The translations under genes and the position numbers were made by a program. Of a stretch of DNA of 64,000 nucleotides, positions 36,068-44,220 are shown in pieces. The stretch's first letter is position 1. Every line of letters starts with the position of its first letter. Under the pieces are notes generated by a model. The model did not search any database, had not been told where the DNA came from, and worked only from the letters and a program-made list of their open reading frames with translations. The DNA is from Butyricimonas faecalis (GTDB taxonomy: Bacteria; Bacteroidota; Bacteroidia; Bacteroidales; Marinifilaceae). Location: NCBI RefSeq assembly GCF_003991565.1, contig NZ_CP032819.1:1-64000 (forward strand), written 5' to 3'.

Positions 36068-36931
36068 TCACAGGTCTGTCTCCACCCTGTCCTTTTTATC
36101 AATATAGCTGGAGAAACGAAACTCCGGCATACCGAGGGCCATGGCTGCATGGATCGTGCCGTTTATTCCCAGCATATTAGCGAGTGTTCCCTTGTTTTCT
36201 TGGTGGATAGCGGAACAGACAAATCCCATGTAGAATTGGTTTACCCCTAGACATTCTGCCATGAGCGATCCATTCTGGTAAGCCAGGTTCGCGTCGGCAC
36301 TCCCGAAACGACTGCTTTTCGGTGTGTGGATAAACAGGGCGGCTGTAGCTCCTCGCAGAATCATGTCATGGCCGTTGGCGTACTCTCGGTTTAAACGATC
36401 AAACGCGGGTAGATAACGGTAAGCATCCGGCATAATTCGTTTTAAGACGGGTTTTAGTATCGGGTTCCTCAATTTCTTGGCTGCCGAGTTAAACACGTTT
36501 AGCGTGAAGCGACTGATCGCGTCCAGTAGCTTGGGATCGGTTACCAGCGTGAAGTGTACTTGTTGCATATTACTTGCCGTGGGTGCACGATGAGCTGCCT
36601 CGATAATCTGTTCCAACATCTCTCGGGGAATCGGTCGGGTAGAAAATGCCCTGTTGGAACGGCGAGCTTTACACATGAGCATCATCTGTTCGGGAGTGGG
36701 GTAATCGCTGTATTTGAACGGGTGTACCTTCTCCGGCGGGAATTCGGAATGGAGCACGGAACCGGTAGGACACACGGCCACGCAATGTCCACACGCGATA
36801 CAGTTTTCCACGTTTTGTACTTTCACCGCGGCGCCTTTTATTTCCTGCGTGATGATTTGTGAAGGGCATACCCGCGCGCATTTGCCGCATTTGATACAGG
36901 TTCCCGTGTTGATACTTAATTTTCCATCCAT
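36068..36931 (-). CDS. Ferredoxin-nitroreductase fusion
   Basis: A 287-residue flavoprotein with an N-terminal dicluster ferredoxin (CIKCGKCARVCP near residue 12 and CIACGHCVAVCP near 43, two 4Fe-4S sites) joined to a nitroreductase domain (MCKARRSNRAFSTRPIPREML, then AAHRAPTASNMQQVHF for FMN binding). Such fusions take electrons from ferredoxin-type donors to reduce nitro or related compounds in anaerobes. The natural substrate is unknown. A -7 element (TATTTTTG on the minus strand) lies 45 bases upstream. Confidence 0.9.
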   Translation of the reverse strand: MDGKLSINTGTCIKCGKCARVCPSQIITQEIKGAAVKVQNVENCIACGHCVAVCPTGSVLHSEFPPEKVHPFKYSDYPTPEQMMLMCKARRSNRAFSTRPIPREMLEQIIEAAHRAPTASNMQQVHFTLVTDPKLLDAISRFTLNVFNSAAKKLRNPILKPVLKRIMPDAYRYLPAFDRLNREYANGHDMILRGATAALFIHTPKSSRFGSADANLAYQNGSLMAECLGVNQFYMGFVCSAIHQENKGTLANMLGINGTIHAAMALGMPEFRFSSYIDKKDRVETDL

Positions 36932-36975
36932 GATGCTGTCATTTTGCCTATGTTAATAATACGTTGTCTTGTCTA

Positions 36976-36983
36976 CAAAAATA
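36976..36983 (-). promoter_or_regulatory. -7 element for the nitroreductase gene
   Basis: Reads TATTTTTG on the minus strand, a full match to TAnnTTTG, about 45 bases before the start codon. No clear -33 partner. Confidence 0.45.
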
Positions 36984-37097
36984 GGTAATATTCTTTAACT
37001 TTGGAGTCATGGATTTGAATTAACCGCTGTATTGTTGTTGTTTGTTATCAAATTGTATTTGTTGGGGGATATTTTTGAGAAAAAATAAATTCTTTCT

Positions 37098-37127
37098 TTT
37101 GTGTATTTAAATTTTCCTTTATATTTG
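37098..37127 (+). promoter_or_regulatory. Strong promoter of tRNA-Ser
   Basis: TTTG at 37098-37101, an 18-base spacer, then TATATTTG at 37120-37127. The predicted transcription start is a few bases before the tRNA at 37139. This is the most complete promoter of the window. Confidence 0.8.
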
Positions 37128-37138
37128 CACCCGCGTTT

Positions 37139-37223
37139 GGAGAGGTGGCAGAGTGGTCGATTGCGGCGGTCTTGAAAACCGTTGTACTGCGAGGTACCGG
37201 GGGTTCGAATCCCTCCCTCTCCG
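37139..37223 (+). tRNA. tRNA-Ser (anticodon UGA)
   Basis: A class II tRNA of 85 bases. The acceptor stem GGAGAGG/CCTCTCC (37139-37145 with 37216-37222) is perfect, with a G discriminator. The anticodon loop is CTTGAAA with anticodon TGA. A long variable arm (about TTGTACTGCGAGGTA) and the T arm GGTTCGAATCC are clear. CCA is not encoded. Confidence 0.95.
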
Positions 37224-37694
37224 CTAGAAAACACACAAAATCAGAGAGTTATCCCGAGAGGCTGACTCTTTTCTTGTTTTATGGTTGTTACTTTTTTGTT
37301 GTTTGTAACTTCGTGATTTGCAATATGTTGCAAGCACTTTTACCGAAGAAGTACCCTATTTCCACAACTTGACATACTCTTTTACGTGTCTTGATAAGTC
37401 GCTGTAACGTTCTGTGTACCTTAAGTTTATGTTCGAAAAATCAAGCAAAAATTAGTGGTAAATTATTCGACATTTATCGACATGTATCGGTGACTTACCG
37501 GTGACTTACCGGTGACTTACCGAACAAAGAGTTAAGGATGCTAGAATCTACAATTGATGAATGTTAGTGTTGCAAACCGTGTGGAGCATCCCTATTTCTT
37601 TGATTGAAGAATTGAAGCCCGTATATTTTGTTAATTCTAAAAAATTCATGATGTATAATTATTAAGTAAAAAATGGATCCCTATGGTTTGTAAT
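37224..37694. other. Gene-free gap of ~470 bases between tRNA-Ser and the metallophore-type locus
   Basis: No terminator-like hairpin is obvious directly after the tRNA. The gap contains two or three imperfect TCGACATTTA-like 10-bp units (about 37467-37489) leading into the exact 11-bp repeat at 37488. No integrase, att duplication of the tRNA end or coding frame is visible. Confidence 0.55.
37488..37522. repeat. 11-bp tandem repeat, three exact copies (CGGTGACTTAC)
   Basis: Units at 37488, 37499 and 37510, followed by the first two bases of a fourth. Each unit junction makes a short CGGT...ACCG self-complementary pattern. Confidence 0.9.
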
Positions 37695-38492
37695 TTACTG
37701 CAATTTCAATTGCAGCACCCTGAATGATTTCATAAATGGTGGGTACAATTTCATCATTATCTTCATCAGCAGTGGCCAGCGGTTTTTCAAGTAATTGGCG
37801 TAATAGTATTCTTTGATTATCCGAATACCCGCGTGCCAGTTCTCAATCTCTTTGCTGTCGGTAATGCCCCATTTGAACGGGGCATTGTATTTCTTTACAT
37901 CGGGATGCAACTTGTAATTCCTAACCGCCCATCGACTGATCGTGTCAAAGGCAATTTCCGCGGATTTGAACTGTTTGGCTATTTCACAAAACAACGCCCT
38001 AATGTCTTTTTCTTCAAAGTACATCATTACTCCTTCCGAAATAAACAGTGTCGGTTGGTCTTTGGGAATAGTATCCATCCATGAGTAATCAAACATGGAT
38101 TTGGCTATCATTTTACAGAAAGGTGTTTCTTCAAAGAAGTGTTTGCGTATTTCAATAGTTTCTTCCACGTCGATATCGAACCATTGACAGTCATTTAAAG
38201 AGAGCCTTTTACAACGGGCATCCAATCCGCAACCCAAATTGACAACACAGCCTTGTGGGTGCTGATGTAAGAAGTCGTTAATGATTTCATCCAAAATAAT
38301 GGTACGGATAATCGTTCCTGTTTGTGAGGCTTCCGACACTTTATTTTTAGGTGATTCCTCGAACTCTATTTGTTCCAGTATTTCTGTCGCGTACGGGTCT
38401 ATGATCGCTGCATCAGGGCGTTTCGTTTCAATTGCCCGTATTCGTAATGTGATAAATAGTGTTTCGGGCACGCCCGTCAGGTTTATTCTCAT
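37695..38492 (-). CDS. LCM-family SAM-dependent methyltransferase (last gene of the NRPS operon)
   Basis: A 265-residue class I methyltransferase of the leucine-carboxyl-methyltransferase-like family, whose bacterial members often O-methylate natural products. Signs: an N-terminal RIRAIETKRPDAAIIDPYA, SAM motif I GCVVNLGCGLDARCKRL, an acidic motif II (WFDIDVEETIEIRK), and LFISEGVMMYF. It is 12 bases behind the ABC transporter gene in the same direction and so is probably part of the operon. A tailoring role on the NRPS product is inferred. It could equally be a resistance or self-modification enzyme. Confidence 0.85.
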   Translation of the reverse strand: MRINLTGVPETLFITLRIRAIETKRPDAAIIDPYATEILEQIEFEESPKNKVSEASQTGTIIRTIILDEIINDFLHQHPQGCVVNLGCGLDARCKRLSLNDCQWFDIDVEETIEIRKHFFEETPFCKMIAKSMFDYSWMDTIPKDQPTLFISEGVMMYFEEKDIRALFCEIAKQFKSAEIAFDTISRWAVRNYKLHPDVKKYNAPFKWGITDSKEIENWHAGIRIIKEYYYANYLKNRWPLLMKIMMKLYPPFMKSFRVLQLKLQ

Positions 38493-38504
38493 TTTTTTCC
38501 TGTT

Positions 38505-40250
38505 TTAAAATTTCCAACCTTTCATTCGTTGTTGTTCATCCCACATATGCTTGTACAATCCGTTGTTCGTTATCAATTGTTCGTGGGTTCCTTGTTCTGA
38601 TAATTTGCCCTCATTTAATACCACGATATTGTCGGCATGTACAATCGTGTTCAATCGGTGGGCAATCACGATTACGGTTTTGCTTTTCACCAGTTCGTTG
38701 ATTGCTTCCTGTATGTGTAGTTCGTTTTCGGGATCGAGTGAAGCGGTGGCTTCATCCAACAAGATAATCGGTGCATCTTTTAACATGGCACGAGCAATGG
38801 ATACGCGTTGCTTTTCACCACCGGAAAGCGAGCAACCGCCTTCACCTACCATTGCCTGCAAACCACCGGGCAGTTCCCGTGCGAAGTTTATCACCCGCGC
38901 TTTTTCGGCTGCTTCCAGTATTTGTGCATCCGTGGCATTCGCGTTACCGATTTTGATGTTGTTGTAAATTGTATCATTAAACAGGTATACATCCTGAAAC
39001 ACGATGGAAATGCACGATAACAAGTTGTCTACCGGATAGTTCTTAATATTTTTTCCATTCAGCCGGATTTCTCCTTTGTCCACGTCCCAGAAACGGGCAA
39101 TCAATCGTGTCAAAGTTGTTTTCCCCGAACCCGAAGGGCCAACTAGAGCAGTGAGTTTGTGCGAGGGAATTTTCAAATTCAATTGTTTAATGACAGGTAC
39201 ATGGTTGTATGAAAAGTCTATATTCTGAAATTCGATGTCATAATTTGTGATTTTTCCCGTGTCAGCACCATCAGGCATAACAGGTGTTTTACGCAAAGTT
39301 TCGATGCGTTCGACGCTCAATCCCATATAGGTTGCTAATCCGAGGAACATCAATGCCTGCATCAGCGGTTCGCATATTTTGGTTCCGAGCAAAAGAAAAA
39401 GGATATACACGGGTAAGGTCATTTCACCATGTGTGAAGAAATAGAATCCAACCAGGATGATCAATGGAATACTGGCATTCAGCACAAAAGTGGCTAAAAT
39501 CAACGTGGGGCCGGAACCGGCTTCCAAGCGGATAGAGTCTTGTTTTAATTTACGGAATGAATTTTCCATGCGTTCGAATTTTGTTCCATTTAAATTGAAC
39601 GCTTTAATAAGCCGGATACCCTGAATGTATTCAATAACACGTGATGCTGTATCGTTTTTTGACTTTTGCTGTTTCTTGCCCGAATAGGCGATCAGTTTGC
39701 GGGTAATCCAGACCATTGGCCACGCCAACGGGATAACCAGCGCGGCAATTAACGCCAGTTTCCAGTTGAAAAATGCCAAACTGATAATCATAACCAACGG
39801 GCCTATTAATCCACCGATAATTTGTGGAAGTAGGTGCGTGACTAATAATTCTACATTATCGAAGTCACTTACAATGTACGAGCCAATTGTGCCGGGGTCT
39901 TTGGTATTATAAAACCCCATTGACAGTTTGCGCAAGTGTTTCGCTACGTTTACCCGTCCGTCTGCACAAATGCTGTAGCCTTCGCGGTAAGATGCCATAT
40001 AGGATTTATAGTTGAAAAATACCAATAGTAACAGGCAGATCAACAGAACGGCACAGTAAATGCCAATTAATTTTACGTTTAATTCCGTTCCCGGATATTG
40101 AAGCAGTTTAAAAAGTTCCCAAACCACCCCCAGCATAATACAATAAGGGGTGCTACGGAAAGTATATTCCAATAATGTCCAGCCAAGCATCGGATACAAC
40201 CGACGGGGTTTTCCTTGCGTGGCGGCATTCATTAATTTTATAATATTCAT
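38505..40250 (-). CDS. ABC half-transporter, YbtQ/IrtB-like
   Basis: A 581-residue fusion of a six-helix membrane domain (about 15-310) and an ATPase domain (about 335-570). ATPase motifs are complete: Walker A GPSGSGKTTLTRL, signature LSGGEKQR, Walker B IILLDEATASLD with catalytic Glu, H-loop VIAHRL. It is six bases downstream of a second half-transporter, so the two probably form a heterodimer. Such paired exporter-fold half-transporters (YbtPQ in Yersinia, IrtAB in mycobacteria) import metal-siderophore across the inner membrane. The placement in an NRPS/TonB-receptor operon supports that here, but export of the product cannot be excluded. Confidence 0.88.
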   Translation of the reverse strand: MNIIKLMNAATQGKPRRLYPMLGWTLLEYTFRSTPYCIMLGVVWELFKLLQYPGTELNVKLIGIYCAVLLICLLLLVFFNYKSYMASYREGYSICADGRVNVAKHLRKLSMGFYNTKDPGTIGSYIVSDFDNVELLVTHLLPQIIGGLIGPLVMIISLAFFNWKLALIAALVIPLAWPMVWITRKLIAYSGKKQQKSKNDTASRVIEYIQGIRLIKAFNLNGTKFERMENSFRKLKQDSIRLEAGSGPTLILATFVLNASIPLIILVGFYFFTHGEMTLPVYILFLLLGTKICEPLMQALMFLGLATYMGLSVERIETLRKTPVMPDGADTGKITNYDIEFQNIDFSYNHVPVIKQLNLKIPSHKLTALVGPSGSGKTTLTRLIARFWDVDKGEIRLNGKNIKNYPVDNLLSCISIVFQDVYLFNDTIYNNIKIGNANATDAQILEAAEKARVINFARELPGGLQAMVGEGGCSLSGGEKQRVSIARAMLKDAPIILLDEATASLDPENELHIQEAINELVKSKTVIVIAHRLNTIVHADNIVVLNEGKLSEQGTHEQLITNNGLYKHMWDEQQRMKGWKF

Positions 40251-40256
40251 AGTGTA

Positions 40257-42047
40257 TTACCTGTTAAGTTTCCATTCGCGTGAGCGAGAGTAGATGTCCC
40301 ACATATTTTTATACAGACCGCCAAGGGCAATCAGTTCATCGTGCTTACCCAGTTCGGCAACCGTTCCTTTGTCGATAACCAATATCTGTTCGGCATTGCG
40401 GATTGTGGATAAGCGGTGCGCGATTACCATGACCGTTTTACCTTTGATAAGTTGGGAAAATGAATCCAGTATTTTGCCTTCATTTTCAGGGTCGGCGTAA
40501 GCCGTTGCTTCATCAAGCAGAATAATCGGGGCATCTTTCAAAATAGCTCTTGCCAACGCGACCCGTTGTGCTTCGCCACCGGAAAGGTAGGTTCCACCTT
40601 CACCTACCAAGGTATCGTAGCCTTTTTCCAGTTGCATGATAAAGTCATGACATTGGGCGGCTTTGGCTGCGGCAATCACGTTATCCTTCGTTGCCGTTTT
40701 ATTTCCCATGCGGATATTTTCTTCGATGGTATCGAAGAATAGCATGTTATCCTGAAAGACGAACGACACGATATTCATCAAGTCTTCCGTACGGATTTGT
40801 TTGATATTACTTCCACCGATACGGATTTCACCGTCTTCAATATCCCAGAAACGGGCGGTCAGCATGGCAATGGTTGATTTCCCCGCGCCTGAAACGCCTA
40901 CCAATGCTGTTACCGTACCGGGGGGAACGGTGAATGATACATTGTTCAGGACTTGTATTTTATCATACGCGAATGATACGTTGGCAAATTCGATGGAAGC
41001 ATCGCGAGGTGTTTGCGGCTCGTCGGGATCAGTAATTTCTTCTTTTTGTAATATTTTGTCTATTAAATCAACGCCTATGGTATTTTGACGTAACATGTTG
41101 GTCATCCATAATAATTTGTGCATAGGGAAAAAGATACCGCCACCTAATATAAGAAATATGAGCACGGTAGAGATGTAATTACTATAAGATGGTGCTTTTA
41201 ATAAAAAGTAAATGGCTGCCGGAATAATGAATAATAGGGTTGCTGAAAGCATATTGTAGAAGCCAAGGTAGGTAACAGCATAGTTGGTGGTAATGGCATT
41301 TGAAAAATCACGGAATCCAAAGATCTGTTTTTTCAGGTTTTCCAGTGCGATGGATGAGTGGTTAAAAATCTTTACCACTTGCATGCCACGCACGTATTCG
41401 ATAATGGACGCGTTCAGCTTACCCATTATAGTCATATAGCTTTTTGTATCTTCGGTGGCCTTTTTTGACCATGTGGTAGAGAACTGGAATACAATGGCAA
41501 TCAACATGACTGCAAGCATAATAAGTGATAACCGCCAATCAATAGTGAAAAGCCAGCCGATAATCAATAGCGGAAAAACAATAGCACTGGTTAAATCGGG
41601 GATATGGTGGGCGACGAATAGTTCAACTCGTTCCACGTCTTCTCCGATGATTTTCTTCAAATCACCCGTGGTGCGTTTGGTGAAGAATCCCAGTGGTAGT
41701 TTCGCCATTTTCCATGTTAGTGCTACCCGCAGTTCATACAAGATGTTGAAGGCGGCGATGTGTGAAAACATTAATGAAATGAACATCAACATGCCATAAC
41801 AGCCAAAGGCTATCAGACAGATGATTCCCCAATGTTTTACTAATTCCCGCGAGATATCTTCGGGGTGGGCAGCATGGGCTGCCAGTTCGTTTAATATATT
41901 CATGATGGTGACGTAAGGAACAAATTGCGCTACCGTGCTGCCAATGGCTAGCACAACCGACCCGATAAGCCACCATCGTTTGGTTCCGGCTATTTCCAAC
42001 AAGCGAGAAAGGCCTTGCTTTGTTTTTTTGGAAGTTTTTTTATTCAT
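40257..42047 (-). CDS. ABC half-transporter, YbtP/IrtA-like
   Basis: A 596-residue membrane-plus-ATPase half-transporter, partner of the one just downstream. Membrane helices fill about residues 25-320. The ATPase has Walker A GVSGAGKSTIAML, signature LSGGEAQR, and a Walker B ILLDEATAYADPENE. The ATAxADPENE form is, from memory, characteristic of the YbtPQ/IrtAB siderophore group rather than of ordinary multidrug exporters. The start overlaps the end of the phosphopantetheinyl transferase gene by 8 bases, which ties uptake genes and biosynthesis genes into one transcript. Confidence 0.88.
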   Translation of the reverse strand: MNKKTSKKTKQGLSRLLEIAGTKRWWLIGSVVLAIGSTVAQFVPYVTIMNILNELAAHAAHPEDISRELVKHWGIICLIAFGCYGMLMFISLMFSHIAAFNILYELRVALTWKMAKLPLGFFTKRTTGDLKKIIGEDVERVELFVAHHIPDLTSAIVFPLLIIGWLFTIDWRLSLIMLAVMLIAIVFQFSTTWSKKATEDTKSYMTIMGKLNASIIEYVRGMQVVKIFNHSSIALENLKKQIFGFRDFSNAITTNYAVTYLGFYNMLSATLLFIIPAAIYFLLKAPSYSNYISTVLIFLILGGGIFFPMHKLLWMTNMLRQNTIGVDLIDKILQKEEITDPDEPQTPRDASIEFANVSFAYDKIQVLNNVSFTVPPGTVTALVGVSGAGKSTIAMLTARFWDIEDGEIRIGGSNIKQIRTEDLMNIVSFVFQDNMLFFDTIEENIRMGNKTATKDNVIAAAKAAQCHDFIMQLEKGYDTLVGEGGTYLSGGEAQRVALARAILKDAPIILLDEATAYADPENEGKILDSFSQLIKGKTVMVIAHRLSTIRNAEQILVIDKGTVAELGKHDELIALGGLYKNMWDIYSRSREWKLNR

Positions 42048-42681
42048 TGTTCTTATTTTTTTCTTGATAAATCATACACAAGGATATAATATATCGGTTT
42101 TCCAAAATGTATTTTACTTTTACTTTTGGACAGGAACGGTTTTCCAATAATTTACAGCAATTGACATTTATCATTTCTGTTCGTTTTCCGTAGGCCATAT
42201 AATTTGCTTTCACAACGGATTCCTTTATGGAGAAGAAAAGCGTGGCATTGAATGAGTTTTCTTCCACATAGGTTAGTTCTTCATCAACACAAAAAAGCCG
42301 GGCATGTGTCGTGTCAAGAAAGGAATGGGCGTCTTCTATATCGATGCCAATTCCCGCGTAGGAAGGGTCTTTTGTTACGGCTGCAATAGCAATATTGTCC
42401 TTATGGGCAATGGAGCCTTTGAATGTATCAGGCCAAAGCGGTTCGTTCATGGAACCACGCAGAACGGGATAAGTTGTAGTTCCATAACTTTCCATTGCCT
42501 GTTTTGCTGCCAATCGCCCCATGACAAATGTCTTTTTTCGTTTTTCAGACCATGTAGGGGGAATCAACGCTAATTCTTCGGCATGTAATAATGATTCCAT
42601 GATTGTTTCCGAATCCTCTTTTACGGAAATATTTATTTTCCCGGTTACCCCAAACTGTTCTGAAATATTCCCATATCTCAT
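42040..42681 (-). CDS. 4'-phosphopantetheinyl transferase (Sfp type)
   Basis: A 213-residue enzyme that transfers phosphopantetheine from CoA to carrier-domain serines, activating the NRPS of the same operon. Motifs in order: KTFVMGRLAAKQAM (CoA-phosphate contacts), FKGSIAHKDNIAIAAV (GSxxH), GIGIDIED (the Mg-binding IGIDIE motif) and FFSIKESVVKANY (FSxKExxxKA). The length is typical for Sfp. It is flanked by a membrane protein gene (1-base gap upstream) and the ABC gene (8-base overlap downstream). A pathway-specific Sfp enzyme strengthens the view of a self-contained biosynthetic locus. Confidence 0.93.
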   Translation of the reverse strand: MRYGNISEQFGVTGKINISVKEDSETIMESLLHAEELALIPPTWSEKRKKTFVMGRLAAKQAMESYGTTTYPVLRGSMNEPLWPDTFKGSIAHKDNIAIAAVTKDPSYAGIGIDIEDAHSFLDTTHARLFCVDEELTYVEENSFNATLFFSIKESVVKANYMAYGKRTEMINVNCCKLLENRSCPKVKVKYILENRYIISLCMIYQEKNKNNE

Positions 42682-42682
42682 A

Positions 42683-43348
42683 TTATTTGTTCATTTTTAC
42701 ATTTCGTGAAAGAACGATTGAAGTACATAAGAAAAGTAAAAACAATCCGACCATCGGGCAGCAGGTTCCGTAATATTTTCCCCATACGGGTGAAATCATA
42801 CCTATCACAACCGACAAGGCAATGGTGACTATCGGGTTGCACAGGGACATCCACCTTTTCAGCATGGTTTTTCCGGTAATTACTAGTATAAGTATTCCCA
42901 AAGAGGCAACAAGGGCAAGGGCGTATAAGACTACGAGATGTATGCTGATATTGTGGGAAAACATGTTGAGTATTTCATTTATTTGAAGGTTCTCTGCTTG
43001 CTGGCTATTGTAATTCGCTAGATAAACAATATACGGATATCCGGCATGGGCAGCCGTCATCAGGTAAGTGAGATACCATAAACAAAGGCAGAATATGGCT
43101 GATATAATCTTTCCGGAAGGTTCCAATACCTTGTACAAGGCAATAATCCCAAATGTAATAAACGGGAAAACATAAATTGCCATGTGCGATGAGAGGAATA
43201 AACGGGTTGGTGTCATGCCTGTAAATTGTTTCCAAAAAACACCGTTGTATTCGCCTATGCCGCCCGCGATATCGGAAATGATAATTAAAAATGCGGCTAT
43301 TGTCCCCAGTATGCCGAACGTAACATACTTTTTGTTTTGTGTTCTCAT
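42683..43348 (-). CDS. Unrecognised multi-pass membrane protein A of the NRPS operon
   Basis: A 221-residue protein with about six or seven hydrophobic helices. It begins KKYVTFGILGTIAAFLIIISDIAGG and includes charged or polar spots in membrane context (LSSHMAIYVFPFITFG with a His, LMTAAHAGYPYIVY with a His) and a short loop ISPVWGKYYGTCCPMVG containing a CC pair. No transporter family is recognised with confidence. It overlaps the next upstream gene by 4 bases. It could export the product, modify it in the membrane or help iron release; none of these is demonstrated. Confidence 0.75.
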   Translation of the reverse strand: MRTQNKKYVTFGILGTIAAFLIIISDIAGGIGEYNGVFWKQFTGMTPTRLFLSSHMAIYVFPFITFGIIALYKVLEPSGKIISAIFCLCLWYLTYLMTAAHAGYPYIVYLANYNSQQAENLQINEILNMFSHNISIHLVVLYALALVASLGILILVITGKTMLKRWMSLCNPIVTIALSVVIGMISPVWGKYYGTCCPMVGLFLLFLCTSIVLSRNVKMNK

Positions 43349-44220
43349 TTGAAGGTCGTTTTATTATTCGTACATGTAGTAGTAAGTATGTAGATTCCCG
43401 CGAGAATACTTAACATGCTGATTAAAATTGTAAAGAGGTTACAACGATTGTAACTGAATAGCCATAGTATCAGGCAAGTGCCTGTCAAGGTAGTGTATAC
43501 AGCAATAAATTTCAAAACAGGTTTGTATTGTTCAGGATTCTTGGCACAAACAAACAGGATGATACCGAAGATTCCTACGAAGAAAAATATCAGTCCTGCA
43601 GCATATTCCGAATACGGATTCCCAAAATAGGAAGGTATTTGGAGAGCCGACAATACTTTTTCAATTACATTTTGTGGCATGATAACCCAAAACGTATTTG
43701 CAAACAGGATCATTCCAAGTGTTTTCAACACGTTAGGGAATATTCGTTTGGCGTGCTTTTCTTCTGAACGGATGTCGTTGTACTCGTGGAGTTCAAAGAA
43801 CCATGATAGGAACATGGCAATGCCGATACCAAGCCAAAGGTAGTGTTCATAAGCTGTTAGCGAAGTATGCAAGCCGGATATGTTCCTGACATACACCATG
43901 GCGCCGCTCATGAGTAGCATGAGTAGAGACGATATTAAAATCAATTTCTTATACCTGATCGGCTGATATGCCATAAAAAGATAAAATCCAGAAAAAGCAC
44001 CGAAAGACAAACATTGAAGCCTGAAAAGGAAAATAGTTGGCAGAGAATTATCAATTAAAATCCCTCCTTGTGAATTGGTCATGCCAGCCACGGTTTCCCA
44101 TGGCAGGAAAGTCCACAGGAAGCCCGATAAACTACCTAAACAACAAATAATAAATATTATCCTGACGATAATAAACGGCTTTGATTTAGCCTGTTCCTTG
44201 TTTTGTATATGCTTATTCAT
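43345..44220 (-). CDS. Unrecognised multi-pass membrane protein B, internally duplicated
   Basis: A 291-residue protein with about eight helices arranged as two similar halves of four. Half one runs from about residue 18 to 145 and starts SGFLWTFLPWETVAGMT; half two runs from about 165 to 285 and starts ANTFWVIMPQNVIEKVL. Each half then has an F/Y-rich helix (SFGAFSGFYLFMAYQP versus FFFVGIFGIILFVCAKN), a basic turn (RYKKLIL versus QYKPVLK) and another helix. The linker is charged (FELHEYNDIRSEEKHAKR). No known family is assigned. It overlaps both neighbours (4 and 8 bases) and is therefore co-translated with the reductase and protein A. Confidence 0.75.
   Translation of the reverse strand: MNKHIQNKEQAKSKPFIIVRIIFIICCLGSLSGFLWTFLPWETVAGMTNSQGGILIDNSLPTIFLFRLQCLSFGAFSGFYLFMAYQPIRYKKLILISSLLMLLMSGAMVYVRNISGLHTSLTAYEHYLWLGIGIAMFLSWFFELHEYNDIRSEEKHAKRIFPNVLKTLGMILFANTFWVIMPQNVIEKVLSALQIPSYFGNPYSEYAAGLIFFFVGIFGIILFVCAKNPEQYKPVLKFIAVYTTLTGTCLILWLFSYNRCNLFTILISMLSILAGIYILTTTCTNNKTTFK

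Noticed and set aside
37139..37223. tRNA-Ser as an integration site for the NRPS locus
   Set aside because: No integrase and no copy of the tRNA 3' end was found near the far edge at 57.4-57.7 kb; only the compositional hint remains.
37145..37372. Open frames running through the tRNA-Ser gene on both strands
   Set aside because: They are shadows of the tRNA sequence itself.
37488..37522. CRISPR array
   Set aside because: The 11-bp units are contiguous without spacers and only three copies exist; no cas gene is near.
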